DNA of 64,000 bases from assembly GCA_045649825.1 (NCBI GenBank), contig JAZRQO010000002.1, positions 57,613 through 121,612 on the forward strand. The letters are read 5' to 3'. A program made the translations under genes and the position numbers. The DNA comes from RGIG9115 sp045649825 (lineage in GTDB: Bacteria; Bacillota; Clostridia; UBA1381). Positions 1 through 9,084 of the stretch are shown here, in pieces (the stretch's first letter is position 1; each line of letters starts with the position of its first letter). The notes beneath the pieces were generated by a model that made no database searches, was not told the origin of the DNA, and saw only the letters and a program-made list of their open reading frames with translations.

Positions 1-1
1 G

Positions 2-37
2 ATCAATGTGTCACCTGCAATAGAGAAGTTTGTGTGA
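2..37 (+). CDS. possible 3' end of an upstream gene (partial)
   Basis: An open frame enters from the left edge and ends at TGA 35-37, giving the tail INVSPAIEKFV. The stop lies 12 bases before the ATG of the next gene, a spacing typical of an operon. Too little is present to name a product. Another frame stays open to 63 and would overlap the next gene, so the choice of frame is a guess. Confidence 0.25.
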   Translation: MNVSPAIEKFV

Positions 38-49
38 AAGAGGATAAAT

Positions 50-592
50 ATGGATTTAATTGAGAAAACTTTAAAGAGTGAACACATATATGACGGAAAG
101 GTTGTAGACCTTTGGCTGGATACTGTGTTGCTACCCGACGGAAAAGAGGCTACAAGAGAGGTTATTAATCATCCGGGCGGAGTATGCGTGCTTGCGGTTG
201 ATGAAAACAACAATGTTCTCACGGTACGTCAGTACAGAAAAGCAACAGATGATGTGATGCTTGAAATCCCCGCAGGTAAGCTTGAATACGGTGAGGATGT
301 TGAGAAAGCGGCACGTCGCGAGCTTCGCGAGGAAACAGGTATGATAGCGGGAAATATGGTATATCTTGGCTATTTTTATCCCACTCCTGCATATTGCAGA
401 GAGAAAATTCATATGTATTTTGCCTCACAGCTTACAAAAACTGAAACGGACCTTGATGAAGATGAATTCCTTGAGGCTTCACCAATTCCGTTCAGCCAAC
501 TGCATAAAATGGTGCTTTCAAACGAAATTACAGACGGAAAAACCGTTCTTGCCCTTTTAAAGGCAAAGGAAATGGGTTTAATAAATAATTAA
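50..592 (+). CDS. nudF: ADP-ribose pyrophosphatase, Nudix family
   Basis: This 180-residue protein carries a complete Nudix box at about residues 76-98 (G-x5-E-x7-R-E-L-R-E-E-T-G-M), the Mg2+-binding catalytic helix of the family. The sequence before the box (RQYRKATDDVMLEIPAGKLE) is the pattern seen in ADP-ribose pyrophosphatases such as B. subtilis NudF, which hydrolyse ADP-ribose to AMP and ribose 5-phosphate. Length and N-terminal layout fit that family. An AGAGGA ribosome site lies just upstream of the ATG. zapA follows 13 bases downstream, so the two are probably cotranscribed. Family is certain; the exact substrate is inferred. Confidence 0.93.
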   Translation: MDLIEKTLKSEHIYDGKVVDLWLDTVLLPDGKEATREVINHPGGVCVLAVDENNNVLTVRQYRKATDDVMLEIPAGKLEYGEDVEKAARRELREETGMIAGNMVYLGYFYPTPAYCREKIHMYFASQLTKTETDLDEDEFLEASPIPFSQLHKMVLSNEITDGKTVLALLKAKEMGLINN

Positions 593-605
593 ATGGAGAA
601 TACGA

Positions 606-992
606 ATGGAAAAGAATAAATTAACAGTAACTATCAATGGCAGAATGTACACACTTGTTTCAGAAGAATCAAGAGAATATATGCAGGAACTTTCCGAGTA
701 TGTGAATAAATCTGTGGAAAAGGTTGTAAATAACAATCCGTCGCTAATGGGTGAACGTCCTATAGTTCTTGCGGCTCTTAATATCTGTGATGAGCTTTTT
801 AAAGCTGAGCTTGGCGGTAAAATTATGATAGATAAGGCTCAGAAGAATTACGACGAGATTATTGCCGAAAACAAACGGCTTAGAGAAATTCTGAATAATT
901 CTGAGTATGAGATTGATATTGCAACATTGCAGAGGCAGCTTGAAGAAGCAAAGCGTGAAATTGCAATGCTTAAAATGCAGCTTGAAAACTAA
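606..992 (+). CDS. zapA: cell division protein ZapA
   Basis: The 128-residue protein begins with the ZapA pattern (KLTVTINGRMYTLVSEES), followed by a long helical, glutamate/lysine-rich C-terminal coiled coil from about residue 75. ZapA binds FtsZ filaments and promotes their bundling at the division site. It is slightly longer than the usual 85-110 residues because of the extended coiled coil. Its place between nudF and the U32 protease gene, upstream of maf-mreBCD, fits a division/shape neighbourhood. The stop codon touches the ribosome site of the next gene. Confidence 0.88.
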   Translation: MEKNKLTVTINGRMYTLVSEESREYMQELSEYVNKSVEKVVNNNPSLMGERPIVLAALNICDELFKAELGGKIMIDKAQKNYDEIIAENKRLREILNNSEYEIDIATLQRQLEEAKREIAMLKMQLEN

Positions 993-1005
993 GGAGGTGT
1001 AGGCA

Positions 1006-3027
1006 TTGGAGCTACTGTCGCCTGCAGGTTCATATGAGTCGTTGATTGCGGCAGTTCAAAGCGGAGCTGATGCCGTATATCTCGGTGGCACAAAATTCGG
1101 GGCGCGCCAGAGTGCTGCGAATTTTGATGTGCCTGAAATGAAAAAATGGATTGACTATTGCCATCTTTACGGGGTAAAGGTGTATGTAACGGTTAACACC
1201 CTTATAAAGAATTCTGAAATTTCGGAGCTTGAAACATATATAAAAGACCTGAACAATATAAACGTCGATGGTGTTATTGTTCAGGATTTTGGCGTTTTAA
1301 GCATTATAAGAGCAGTTGCTCCTGAGCTTCAAATACACGGAAGTACACAGATGACTGCCACATCACTTGAAGATGTAAAATTTCTTGAAAACTTAGGTTT
1401 TACAAGAGTTGTCCTTGCCCGTGAGCTATCAGCAGAACAAATACACCATATAGCAACTAATACTGATTGTGAAATCGAAGTGTTTGTTCACGGCGCCCTT
1501 TGTATGTCTTATTCGGGGCAGTGCCTTATGAGCAGTATTCTTGGTGGAAGAAGCGGAAACAGGGGAAGATGTGCGCAGCCTTGCAGACTTCCATACACTC
1601 TTGAAAATGTAGGTAAGCCAGTTAGTGGGTTTTTGCTCAGTCCAAGAGATTTATGTCTTGTTAATCGTCTTAATATGCTTAAAGATGCAGGCGTTACGTC
1701 CTTAAAAATAGAAGGACGGCTTAAAAGGGCAGGATACGTGTCTACCGTTGTAGGGATTTACAGAAAGTGCCTTGACGAAAATGTTAAGGCAAGCAATGAA
1801 GATATGAAGGCTTTGTCCGATGCTTTCGGACGTGGGTTTACTGCAGGATTTTTTGGCGGAGAAACAGGTAAGAAAATGATGAATTCCGAAAACTCCTCCA
1901 ATGCTGCAGAAAATGTTTTTTCAAAAGCAGCTTTGGAACGTTGTCGTGAGGATGCAGCTTTCAGAAAAATTGAAGTTTCAGTAAAAGCCACAGCCCGTCT
2001 GGGTGAGCCTTTATCTGTGGTTATGGAAGACATTGACGGTAACACTGTAACCTGTATAAGTGATGTGTTGTGCGAAAAAGCACTGAAAACTCCTGTATCT
2101 GCAGACAGAATAAAGGAAGCTCTGATGAAATTTGGCGGTAGCCCATATAAGTGTAGTTTAATTGAAGTCTCTGCGGATGAGGGGATAATAATCCCCGTTT
2201 CTGCAATCAACGGTGTAAGAAGAACACTTGTTGAGGAAATGAATAATAAAAGAGTTTCCCGAAAGAAGAGGGAAACTTATACATTACCTGAAAAGGATTT
2301 TGTACGAAAAAGTAAAAAAATTGAAATTTGCTGCGAAGTAACAACACTCGAACAGTTAAATATAGCAAAGAGATTGGGGATTAAAAATATTATTGCTTCT
2401 GAAAAAATAGGTGCACCAATTATAAAGGCACCCCTTGTTTCATCATCTGGCGTTGCGAGAGGTAACCGTGTATATGTATCTTCAATAGGTCAGATTGAAA
2501 ATTCTGAAGCTTTTGAAATAATCGGAGGTCACAGGCTTAATATAACTAATTCATACAGTGCTGATTTTTACAGCGGATATATGAACCGTGCAGTTCTTTC
2601 CCCCGAACTTTCTTTAAAGGAGATATCTTCTTTAACATCAGGAACAGCTTTGGACTGTGGTGTGATAGTCTACGGAAGGCTCGACCTTATGCTTTGTGCC
2701 AATTGCCCGGTGAAGGCGGCAGGTAAATGCTCAAAGGGTGCAACCATCCCATTCCTTAAAGACAGAAAAGGCGAAAGATTTCCTGTTCTTTGCTCTGATA
2801 ACTGCACTGCTCGTATTCTCAATTCAAAGCCTGTGTATATGGCAGACAAGTGGCAGGATGTTGAAAACTCGGGAGTGGGTTTTGCTGTTCTTGTTTTTAC
2901 TACGGAAACCGAAAAGGAAACCGAGAATATTATAACCGAATATATGCGTGCTTCTGAAGGTGAAAAATCGGGAAGCATGGCTGAGAATACATTTACACGC
3001 GGGCATTTTTACCGTGGTATATTATAA
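1006..3027 (+). CDS. peptidase U32 family protein (RlhA/TrhP-like)
   Basis: The 673-residue protein opens with ELLSPAGSYESLIAAVQSGADAVYLGG, the typical U32 N-terminus. At about residues 165-195 it has the cysteine-rich U32 signature (EVFVHGALCMSYSGQC, then CAQPC). A long C-terminal extension matches the two-domain size class of E. coli RlhA (YdcP). Characterised members of that class act in hydroxylation of RNA (RlhA on 23S rRNA, TrhP on tRNA) rather than as proteases; whether this protein does the same is inference. The start is TTG at 1006, set by AAGGAGGTG at 991-999, which overlaps the zapA stop. Confidence 0.88.
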   Translation: MELLSPAGSYESLIAAVQSGADAVYLGGTKFGARQSAANFDVPEMKKWIDYCHLYGVKVYVTVNTLIKNSEISELETYIKDLNNINVDGVIVQDFGVLSIIRAVAPELQIHGSTQMTATSLEDVKFLENLGFTRVVLARELSAEQIHHIATNTDCEIEVFVHGALCMSYSGQCLMSSILGGRSGNRGRCAQPCRLPYTLENVGKPVSGFLLSPRDLCLVNRLNMLKDAGVTSLKIEGRLKRAGYVSTVVGIYRKCLDENVKASNEDMKALSDAFGRGFTAGFFGGETGKKMMNSENSSNAAENVFSKAALERCREDAAFRKIEVSVKATARLGEPLSVVMEDIDGNTVTCISDVLCEKALKTPVSADRIKEALMKFGGSPYKCSLIEVSADEGIIIPVSAINGVRRTLVEEMNNKRVSRKKRETYTLPEKDFVRKSKKIEICCEVTTLEQLNIAKRLGIKNIIASEKIGAPIIKAPLVSSSGVARGNRVYVSSIGQIENSEAFEIIGGHRLNITNSYSADFYSGYMNRAVLSPELSLKEISSLTSGTALDCGVIVYGRLDLMLCANCPVKAAGKCSKGATIPFLKDRKGERFPVLCSDNCTARILNSKPVYMADKWQDVENSGVGFAVLVFTTETEKETENIITEYMRASEGEKSGSMAENTFTRGHFYRGIL

Positions 3028-3101
3028 TGCAGGAATTTACTCGCAACGTGAGTAATTATGCTTGTTTAAAAATTAATTAAATATTTTTCGGAGGTTTAAT
3101 G

Positions 3102-3683
3102 ATGAAGAAAATTATTTTAGCTTCAGGCTCTCCAAGACGTTCTGAAATGCTTCGCAATCTTGATATTGATTTTACGGTTATAAAATCAAATGCTGATGAG
3201 AGTGGTGTTAACCCCGAAGGCATTCCTGTTAGTGTATACGTGCAGGAGCTTGCACTACTGAAGGCTATGGAGGTGTATGGCAGGGTGTCGGCTGAAGATG
3301 CACTGATTATCGGTGCAGACACGGTTGTTGCCATTGACGGTGAGATTTTGGGGAAGCCTGCAGATGAGGCTGATGCTTTCAGAATGTTAAAATCCCTGTC
3401 GGGGAAAACACATCAGGTGTATACAGGTATTTGTGTCGTGCGTTCTGACGACGGTTATTCTGTCTGTCAGAATGAATGTACTGATGTAACTTTTGCAGAG
3501 CTTACTGATAACGAAATAAATGAATATATACATACGAAAGAATATGAAGACAAGGCAGGCTCATATGGAATTCAGGGTAAGGGGTCTCTCCTTGTGGAAA
3601 AAATTTCGGGAGATTATTTTAATGTTGTTGGATTACCCGTGCGAAAATTGGTTAAACTAATGAAAGAAGAGTTCAATTTTTAA
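3102..3683 (+). CDS. maf: Maf family nucleoside triphosphate pyrophosphatase
   Basis: The 193-residue protein starts with the Maf signature (KKIILASGSPRRSEML) and has the conserved GADTVVAIDGEILGKP and GKTHQVYTGI segments. Maf proteins hydrolyse modified or canonical nucleoside triphosphates (dTTP, UTP and m5-derivatives) to monophosphates, and in B. subtilis maf adjoins mreBCD, as here. Two ATGs are possible: 3099 is only four bases from GGAGG (3090-3094), while 3102 is at seven, so 3102 is preferred. mreB begins 17 bases after the stop. A small inverted repeat (TTACTC/GAGTAA, about 3039-3057) lies in the 74-base gap upstream. Confidence 0.93.
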   Translation: MKKIILASGSPRRSEMLRNLDIDFTVIKSNADESGVNPEGIPVSVYVQELALLKAMEVYGRVSAEDALIIGADTVVAIDGEILGKPADEADAFRMLKSLSGKTHQVYTGICVVRSDDGYSVCQNECTDVTFAELTDNEINEYIHTKEYEDKAGSYGIQGKGSLLVEKISGDYFNVVGLPVRKLVKLMKEEFNF

Positions 3684-3700
3684 GCGGAAAGGGAAACAAC

Positions 3701-4684
3701 ATGGGAATTTTCACAAAAAACCTCGGAATTGATGCAGGCAGTGCTTATATTCGCGTTTGTACAGGCGGTAAGTACGAGGTGTTTTCACAGCCGTCGTTAG
3801 CAGTGATTGATGCAGCAAGCGGTAAAGTGGTATGTGTCGGGGATGAGGCAGAAGAAATGATGTCTGACACCCCGGGCGATGCAGTGGCGGTGCGTCCTGT
3901 AAAAGGTGGAGTACTAGCTGAATATGATGTTGCTTGTGAAATTCTCAAAAAGACTATAACCCGTGTTTTAGGAAAGCAAAGAATTAAGCCGGTTGTAACG
4001 GTAGCTGTTCCAAGTGGTGCAACTGATGTAGAAATCAGAGCTTTGAAATCTGCTCTGATTGCTTCAGGGGCAAAAAGCGTGCAGATTATTGAAACTGCAG
4101 TTGCTGCGGCTTTAGGTGCAGGTTTTGATGTTAATTCTACTCAAGGCAGAATGATTGTTGATATTGGTGCAGGAAGCACTGAAATTGCAGTTATTTGTAT
4201 GGGTGAGGTTGTTTGCGGAACAACGCTCAGAATTGCAGGTAATGATTTTGATAATGACATAAAGAGCTTTGTAAAAAAGCATTATGGTATAAATATTGGG
4301 GAAAAAACGGCGGAAATTACTAAAATCAATATAGGTAGCTTGTGTGAACAAAAAAGTCTTGCAGAATTTACAGTAAACGGCAGAGATGCGGCATCAGGTC
4401 TTCCGGGGAGTGCAGTAATCAATTCTGCTGAGGTGGGTGGAGCTGTTGGTGGAAACGTAAAACGAATTCTGGATGCAATACGCTTTGTGCTAGAGAAGAC
4501 ACCTATTGAAATTCTATCGGATATATCACAAAGCGGCATAGTCTTAACAGGCGGAGGTGCCCGTTTTAAAGGTCTATGCGACCTTATAAGAATGCAAACG
4601 GGTATTGAAACTGTGCTTGCTGACAATTGTGAAACGGCGGTTGTAAGAGGTTGTGCAATTGCGATTTCAAACACCATCAACTGA
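3701..4684 (+). CDS. mreB: rod shape-determining protein MreB
   Basis: This 327-residue bacterial actin has the phosphate-1 motif near the N-terminus (LGIDAGSAYIRV), a phosphate-2-like MIVDIGAGSTEIAV segment at about 150 and the adenosine motif GIVLTGGGARFKG at about 283. MreB forms membrane-associated filaments that direct lateral wall synthesis. Length is normal (usually 330-345). It is followed by mreC, mreD and the gene for PBP2, the classical elongasome operon. The phosphate-1 loop reads DAGSAYIRV where most MreB proteins have DLGTANTLV, so it is a somewhat divergent copy, nearer to MreB/Mbl-like paralogues. Confidence 0.92.
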   Translation: MGIFTKNLGIDAGSAYIRVCTGGKYEVFSQPSLAVIDAASGKVVCVGDEAEEMMSDTPGDAVAVRPVKGGVLAEYDVACEILKKTITRVLGKQRIKPVVTVAVPSGATDVEIRALKSALIASGAKSVQIIETAVAAALGAGFDVNSTQGRMIVDIGAGSTEIAVICMGEVVCGTTLRIAGNDFDNDIKSFVKKHYGINIGEKTAEITKINIGSLCEQKSLAEFTVNGRDAASGLPGSAVINSAEVGGAVGGNVKRILDAIRFVLEKTPIEILSDISQSGIVLTGGGARFKGLCDLIRMQTGIETVLADNCETAVVRGCAIAISNTIN

Positions 4685-4703
4685 ACACAAATCAGGGGGT
4701 AAA

Positions 4704-5450
4704 GTGATTTGTGTTTTTGTTATTGTAACGCTTATTTCCTTTATGTTACTTCCGTTTTCAAACAGTATATTACACCTTACAAGAATGGCAGTTACTCCTG
4801 TTTTGACATATTCCGTGAATGTAATTACCCGAACGAAGAATTTTAAAGATTATTTCCGAACCCTCGACTATTACAAAAAAGAAAATATCCGACTTAATGC
4901 ACGTGTTTCGGAGCTTGAACGCAACCTTGCTGAAGTGTTTGAATATAACGAGAAAATAAGCCGTCTGGAGCTATTGCTTGATATCAAGAATAAATCGGAA
5001 ATAGCAGGATACTCTGTTGCTGCAGGGAGAGCTTCTGTCAGGAATGATGGTGAATTTGTGATTAATAAAGGTACTCAAAGCGGTATTATGGTAGGGAATG
5101 CTGTTGTATCCTATAATGGTCTTGTAGGTTGTATTGCCGAAACATCAGATGAATATAGTGTTATTAAAACAATTGTAAATAAAAACTATGAAGTCTGTGT
5201 GAGAAATGTTCGCAATGGAATTTCTTATGTTGCTTATGGTGACGGTAACGGCATGGTACTCACAGATGCAAACTCAGGTGTTTGTGATGGTGATATAATT
5301 GAAACATCAGGTGCAGATGGGTTGCCTGAGGGGATATTTGTAGGCGAAATTCAAGGGATTTATGAAAAATTTGGAAATTTGCAAGCTTTTATAAAACCAT
5401 CACAAAATATATCGGAGTTTTCGGAAGTTATTGTAATCGTCAATGAATAG
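4704..5450 (+). CDS. mreC: rod shape-determining protein MreC
   Basis: One N-terminal membrane helix (ICVFVIVTLISFMLLPF) is followed by a coiled coil (about residues 50-95) and the beta-barrel MreC domain, including the GLVGCIAE and EGIFVGEIQGI segments. MreC is an extracytoplasmic scaffold linking MreB to PBP2. I place the start at GTG 4704, just behind a GGGGG run at 4695-4699, although the spacing is short. An upstream GTG at 4653 in the same frame would overlap mreB by 32 bases and add 17 residues. The 3' end overlaps mreD by 8 bases (ATGAATAG), suggesting translational coupling. Confidence 0.88.
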   Translation: MICVFVIVTLISFMLLPFSNSILHLTRMAVTPVLTYSVNVITRTKNFKDYFRTLDYYKKENIRLNARVSELERNLAEVFEYNEKISRLELLLDIKNKSEIAGYSVAAGRASVRNDGEFVINKGTQSGIMVGNAVVSYNGLVGCIAETSDEYSVIKTIVNKNYEVCVRNVRNGISYVAYGDGNGMVLTDANSGVCDGDIIETSGADGLPEGIFVGEIQGIYEKFGNLQAFIKPSQNISEFSEVIVIVNE

Positions 5451-5862
5451 ATTGTTCAGAGCTTTAAAAATCGTCTTATTATTGTGTATCAGCACGGTTG
5501 TTTTTGTGAATTCAGAATATATTGAAGCAATGCTGATTTTTTCAGGTTTGTGCGGTGTTTTTGTCAAAAGACTGCATGTTGTAATTATGTTGTCGTATAT
5601 AAGCGGAATTATAACTTCGGCATTTGGCGGTGGTATATTCTTGGCTAATATACTTGTAAATGTGTATTTTTCATTAATCTTGTTTTCACTTAGAATTTCA
5701 AATCCGTGTTTTTCTGGTGTTATATTTTTTTTCGTTCTCATATTAATGGGAATGATAACAGAAATAGAAGGATTGTATATTATATTAAATGCTTTGATTT
5801 TTGGGTGTTTGCATTATCTGAATATTAAAATTTCTTCGCTTAGGCAAAATCGTATTTTCTGA
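5443..5862 (+). CDS. mreD: rod shape-determining protein MreD
   Basis: This 139-residue protein is almost entirely hydrophobic, with about five predicted membrane helices, and sits between mreC and the PBP2 gene as MreD does in nearly all rod-shaped bacteria. Sequence conservation in this family is low, so the call rests on size, hydrophobic profile and position. The start overlaps the mreC stop. The protein ends in a short basic tail (SSLRQNRIF). Confidence 0.82.
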   Translation: MNRLFRALKIVLLLCISTVVFVNSEYIEAMLIFSGLCGVFVKRLHVVIMLSYISGIITSAFGGGIFLANILVNVYFSLILFSLRISNPCFSGVIFFFVLILMGMITEIEGLYIILNALIFGCLHYLNIKISSLRQNRIF

Positions 5863-5876
5863 AAAGAGGTATGTTT

Positions 5877-7475
5877 TTGAAAAAATCAAAATCAAGGTTT
5901 CTATTTATATACATTATTGTGATAATTGCTTTTGTTGCGCTGCTTTTAAAACTTTTTTATATGCAAAATTTTCAGAGCGATGAATATAGAAAAGCTTTGA
6001 AGAACAGAGCTTCAGTTTCTGGAGTTGTAAAAGCGCCCAGAGGAAGTATTCTCGACAGATACGGGAGGGTTCTTGCATATGACGTGGCGGTTAAATCGGC
6101 TGATAGCACAGTAAATTACAAAAGAACCTATGTGAATGATTCCGTAGCTTCTCATATTATAGGTACTATCGGCAAAATAAACGAAGACGAATATGCGAGT
6201 TTAAAAAATAAGGGCTACTGCTATAATGATATAGTCGGTAAACAGGGAGTAGAAAGGCTTGCAGAGGAATTTCTCCGTGGCAGGGAAGGTATAGACGGAG
6301 GGTTTATGCAAGGTCGCAATGTAGTCCTTACGATTGACATTGAGATGCAGTCTGTTCTCGAAGAATCTCTTGAGAGAACTGTTAAATATATAAGCGAAAC
6401 GGGTGGATACAAGAACGGTTCAGATGCGGATTCTGGTGCAGCTGTTGTGATTGATGTGCATTCGGGAGAAATACTGGCTTGTGCATCGTATCCTACCTAT
6501 GATGTTTCTACTTATGGCGGTAATTATTTAAATCTTGCGTCAGATAATGCACTGCCGTTATGGAATCGTGCAGTAAGCGGAACATACTCTCCCGGGTCTA
6601 CCTTTAAACCTCTTGTTGCTATAGCAGCTCTCGGAACGGAAAAAATTACTGCCGACGAAAAAATAGATGACCTTGGTATATACACCGAATACGAAGATTA
6701 CCGTCCGAGATGCTGGATTTGGTCTGAACAGGGAAAAACTCACGGTGAACTTAATGTAACACAAGCAATTGCAAACTCCTGTAACTATTTTTTCTATGAA
6801 GCAGGTAAGAGAACGGGAATTGACGAAATCAGTAAATATGCACATAAGTTCGGTCTTGGAAAAACTACGGGAACCGGGCTTTTTGAAGAAGCCCGAGGAA
6901 TGGTGGCAAATCCTGAGAATAAAAAGAAAATAACAGGTATTTTAAACCAACAGGGATGGTTTGGGGCAGATACACTCCAGGCTTCTATAGGGCAATCGGT
7001 AAATTCATTTACTCCCTTACAGCTTGCAAACTATATAGCAACCCTTGCTAACGGCGGAAAAAGATATAAGCTTAAGCTTATAAAGAGCATACATTCAGGA
7101 GTGGACGGGACTTTAATTAAAGAATTTAGTTCACAGGTTGAAGAAAATATTAGTATTGATAAAACTGCACTAAATTCTGTTTTGCAAGGAATGAGGGATG
7201 TGGCGGAGCAAGGATCTGCAAGAGGTATATTTGCAGGCTATCCTGTTCCCATAGGCGGAAAAACGGGAACTGCACAGGTAGGCTCACGAGTTTCCAATAA
7301 TGCACTTTTTACAGCTTTTGCACCATTTGATAAGCCTGAAATTGCAGTTTGCGTCGTGATTGAGCACGGAGTGCGGGGAGTAAATGCCGCATATGTTGCA
7401 AAGGATTTGTTTGATTATTATTTTGAACTAAATGATGAAGCTGTTTCTGCATTTAATGTTGCATCAGACTTTTGA
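5877..7475 (+). CDS. mrdA: penicillin-binding protein 2 (elongasome transpeptidase)
   Basis: A single N-terminal membrane helix is followed by a short dimerisation region (APRGSILDRYGRVLAYD) and a class B transpeptidase domain. The active-site motifs are SPGSTFKP (serine and lysine of SxxK, about residue 241), SCNYF (SxN) and GGKTGTAQ (KTG). It cross-links lateral wall peptidoglycan with MreBCD and a RodA glycosyltransferase, but no rodA is nearby. At 532 residues it is shorter than E. coli PBP2 (633). The start is probably TTG 5877, seven bases from AAGAGG; the ATG at 5871 lies only one base from that ribosome site. The gene overlaps an alternative upstream minC start. Confidence 0.92.
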   Translation: MKKSKSRFLFIYIIVIIAFVALLLKLFYMQNFQSDEYRKALKNRASVSGVVKAPRGSILDRYGRVLAYDVAVKSADSTVNYKRTYVNDSVASHIIGTIGKINEDEYASLKNKGYCYNDIVGKQGVERLAEEFLRGREGIDGGFMQGRNVVLTIDIEMQSVLEESLERTVKYISETGGYKNGSDADSGAAVVIDVHSGEILACASYPTYDVSTYGGNYLNLASDNALPLWNRAVSGTYSPGSTFKPLVAIAALGTEKITADEKIDDLGIYTEYEDYRPRCWIWSEQGKTHGELNVTQAIANSCNYFFYEAGKRTGIDEISKYAHKFGLGKTTGTGLFEEARGMVANPENKKKITGILNQQGWFGADTLQASIGQSVNSFTPLQLANYIATLANGGKRYKLKLIKSIHSGVDGTLIKEFSSQVEENISIDKTALNSVLQGMRDVAEQGSARGIFAGYPVPIGGKTGTAQVGSRVSNNALFTAFAPFDKPEIAVCVVIEHGVRGVNAAYVAKDLFDYYFELNDEAVSAFNVASDF

Positions 7476-7498
7476 TTAAAAAATTAGGAGTGGTATTT

Positions 7499-8215
7499 GT
7501 GGGAAATAATGAAATTGTTGTGCTTAAAGGATACCCCGGCGGAATTAATATGATTGTAGACAGCAGCGCGGATATTAATTTGATAATGTCCGCAATACGT
7601 GAAAAAATCAAAAGCGCCGGAAGCTTTTTTAAGGGTGAATGTGACATTCGTGTGAGCGGACGTGAGTTTTCAAAATCAGATGAGCTTCGTATAAGATCTG
7701 TTATGAATACCATTTATCCTGAAGCGAACATATTATTTGCAGAGCCGGAAGCCCTGAAAAAGCCTGAGCCTGAGGTTGTGGCACAAAACCATACTCAGAT
7801 GGGTGCATGGTTTATGGAGGAGCTTGAAAAGGCGGCAAAACAGTCAAGAGCTATGCTTAAAACTGATAAAACGGAGTATATTAAACCGCAAAAAATGGAT
7901 GTGAGGCTATATTGCGGCAATATAAGCTGTGGTGAAACTATCAGAACACCGGGAGATTTACTTGTTGTGGGTAATGTTTCAGTGGGCGGAACGGTTTGCG
8001 CAGACGGCAGTGTATACATAATGGGTAATCTTGAAGGAATTGCCATTGCAGGTGCAGCCGGTGATGAAAATTCCAGAATTTATGCAACAGGTTTCAATCC
8101 TGAGACTGTAAAAATTGCAGACGTAGGTCTTGAATTTGATAAAATTGCACAAGAAACTTTCCCGAAAATGGCATATTTGATAAAACGTGTGGTTTTGGTT
8201 GAGAAAATTTTATAA
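7499..8215 (+). CDS. minC: septum site-determining protein MinC
   Basis: The 238-residue protein has an N-terminal MinC_N-like domain (about 1-95), a linker, and the C-terminal beta-helix MinC_C domain, recognisable by GDLLVVGNVSVGGTVCADGSVYIMGNLEG. MinC blocks FtsZ assembly away from mid-cell and is activated by MinD, encoded next. I choose GTG 7499 because AGGAG at 7486-7490 is eight bases upstream; a TTG at 7472 would overlap the PBP2 stop and lacks a ribosome site. Confidence 0.88.
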   Translation: MGNNEIVVLKGYPGGINMIVDSSADINLIMSAIREKIKSAGSFFKGECDIRVSGREFSKSDELRIRSVMNTIYPEANILFAEPEALKKPEPEVVAQNHTQMGAWFMEELEKAAKQSRAMLKTDKTEYIKPQKMDVRLYCGNISCGETIRTPGDLLVVGNVSVGGTVCADGSVYIMGNLEGIAIAGAAGDENSRIYATGFNPETVKIADVGLEFDKIAQETFPKMAYLIKRVVLVEKIL

Positions 8216-8221
8216 AAAATA

Positions 8222-8250
8222 TGGACAAATAAGTTTTTTTGTGGTATAAT
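8222..8250 (+). promoter_or_regulatory. sigma-A promoter for minD
   Basis: The -35 box TGGACA (8222-8227) and perfect -10 box TATAAT (8245-8250) are separated by exactly 17 bases. Transcription would begin near 8257, inside the minC-minD gap. minD can therefore be expressed apart from the mre operon, and an apparent ATG at 8249 cannot be its start. Confidence 0.7.
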
Positions 8251-8290
8251 GCACCAGGTGGAAGAATTTATAAATCAGCGGAGGTTAGTT

Positions 8291-9064
8291 ATGGGAGAGG
8301 TTATTGCAGTATCTTCCGGAAAAGGCGGAGTGGGTAAAACTGCTCTTACTGCAGGTCTTGGCGAGGCTCTTGCCAAAAAGGGTAGCAGAGTTCTGCTTAT
8401 AGATACTGATTTCGGATTGAGAAATCTCGACCTTGCACTTGGCGTGCAGGATGAGGTTGCATACGATATTCTTGACTGCGTTGACGGACGTGTCAGTGCA
8501 GAAGAAGCAATGATACAAATTCCCGGTACGGACGGTTTTATGTTTCTTCCGGCGTCTCAGAGCAGAGGCGGAAAGTATATAAATAGTGAACGCTTTGCGG
8601 AGTTTTGCAACGAACTCAAAGAAAAATTTGACTATGTTATTGTGGATTGCCCTGCTGGTCTTGAACTTAGTGTACCGCTTAGTATATGTAACAGGGCTAT
8701 TGTGGTTGTACAGCCGTACATAGCATCAATCAGAGATGCTGACAGATGTGTAGATTTGTTTGAAAAGAATAATATAGACGATATAACGCTCGTTGTAAAC
8801 GGTGTGGATCCTATCTTTATTAACAAGGGTATTATGTGGAATCTTGACGATATTGTTGACCTGCTTGGTATTCCTTTACTTGGAATAGTACCATATGATT
8901 CAGCAATTATAAGTCAGCCTGATGCCGACAGAAGCACTGTTGCTTTCACGGCTTTCGAAAATATTGCTTCACGTATTATGGGAGAGGATGTTCCCATAAT
9001 CAAGCTTGACAAAAAGAAATCAGGATTTATATACCGTAAAAAGCGTATCTTTAAAAAATATTAA
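8291..9064 (+). CDS. minD: septum site-determining ATPase MinD
   Basis: This deviant-Walker P-loop ATPase (257 residues) starts GEVIAVSSGKGGVGKTALTAG, where the first lysine of GKGGVGKT is the hallmark of ParA/MinD proteins. VIVDCPAGLE supplies the Walker B-like switch. The C-terminus ends in a basic, amphipathic segment (SGFIYRKKRIFKKY) resembling the membrane-targeting helix of MinD. MinD dimerises with ATP on the membrane and recruits MinC. The start is ATG 8291, behind GGAGGTT (8280-8286) and downstream of the promoter. No minE follows: mgsA begins 21 bases later. Confidence 0.92.
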   Translation: MGEVIAVSSGKGGVGKTALTAGLGEALAKKGSRVLLIDTDFGLRNLDLALGVQDEVAYDILDCVDGRVSAEEAMIQIPGTDGFMFLPASQSRGGKYINSERFAEFCNELKEKFDYVIVDCPAGLELSVPLSICNRAIVVVQPYIASIRDADRCVDLFEKNNIDDITLVVNGVDPIFINKGIMWNLDDIVDLLGIPLLGIVPYDSAIISQPDADRSTVAFTAFENIASRIMGEDVPIIKLDKKKSGFIYRKKRIFKKY

Positions 9065-9084
9065 GTAATTGGGGGTTTGTAACT

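Noticed and set aside
1758..2210. Minus-strand ORF inside the U32 gene
   Set aside because: It lies wholly opposite a strongly supported gene, has no ribosome site and no recognisable domain; a shadow ORF.
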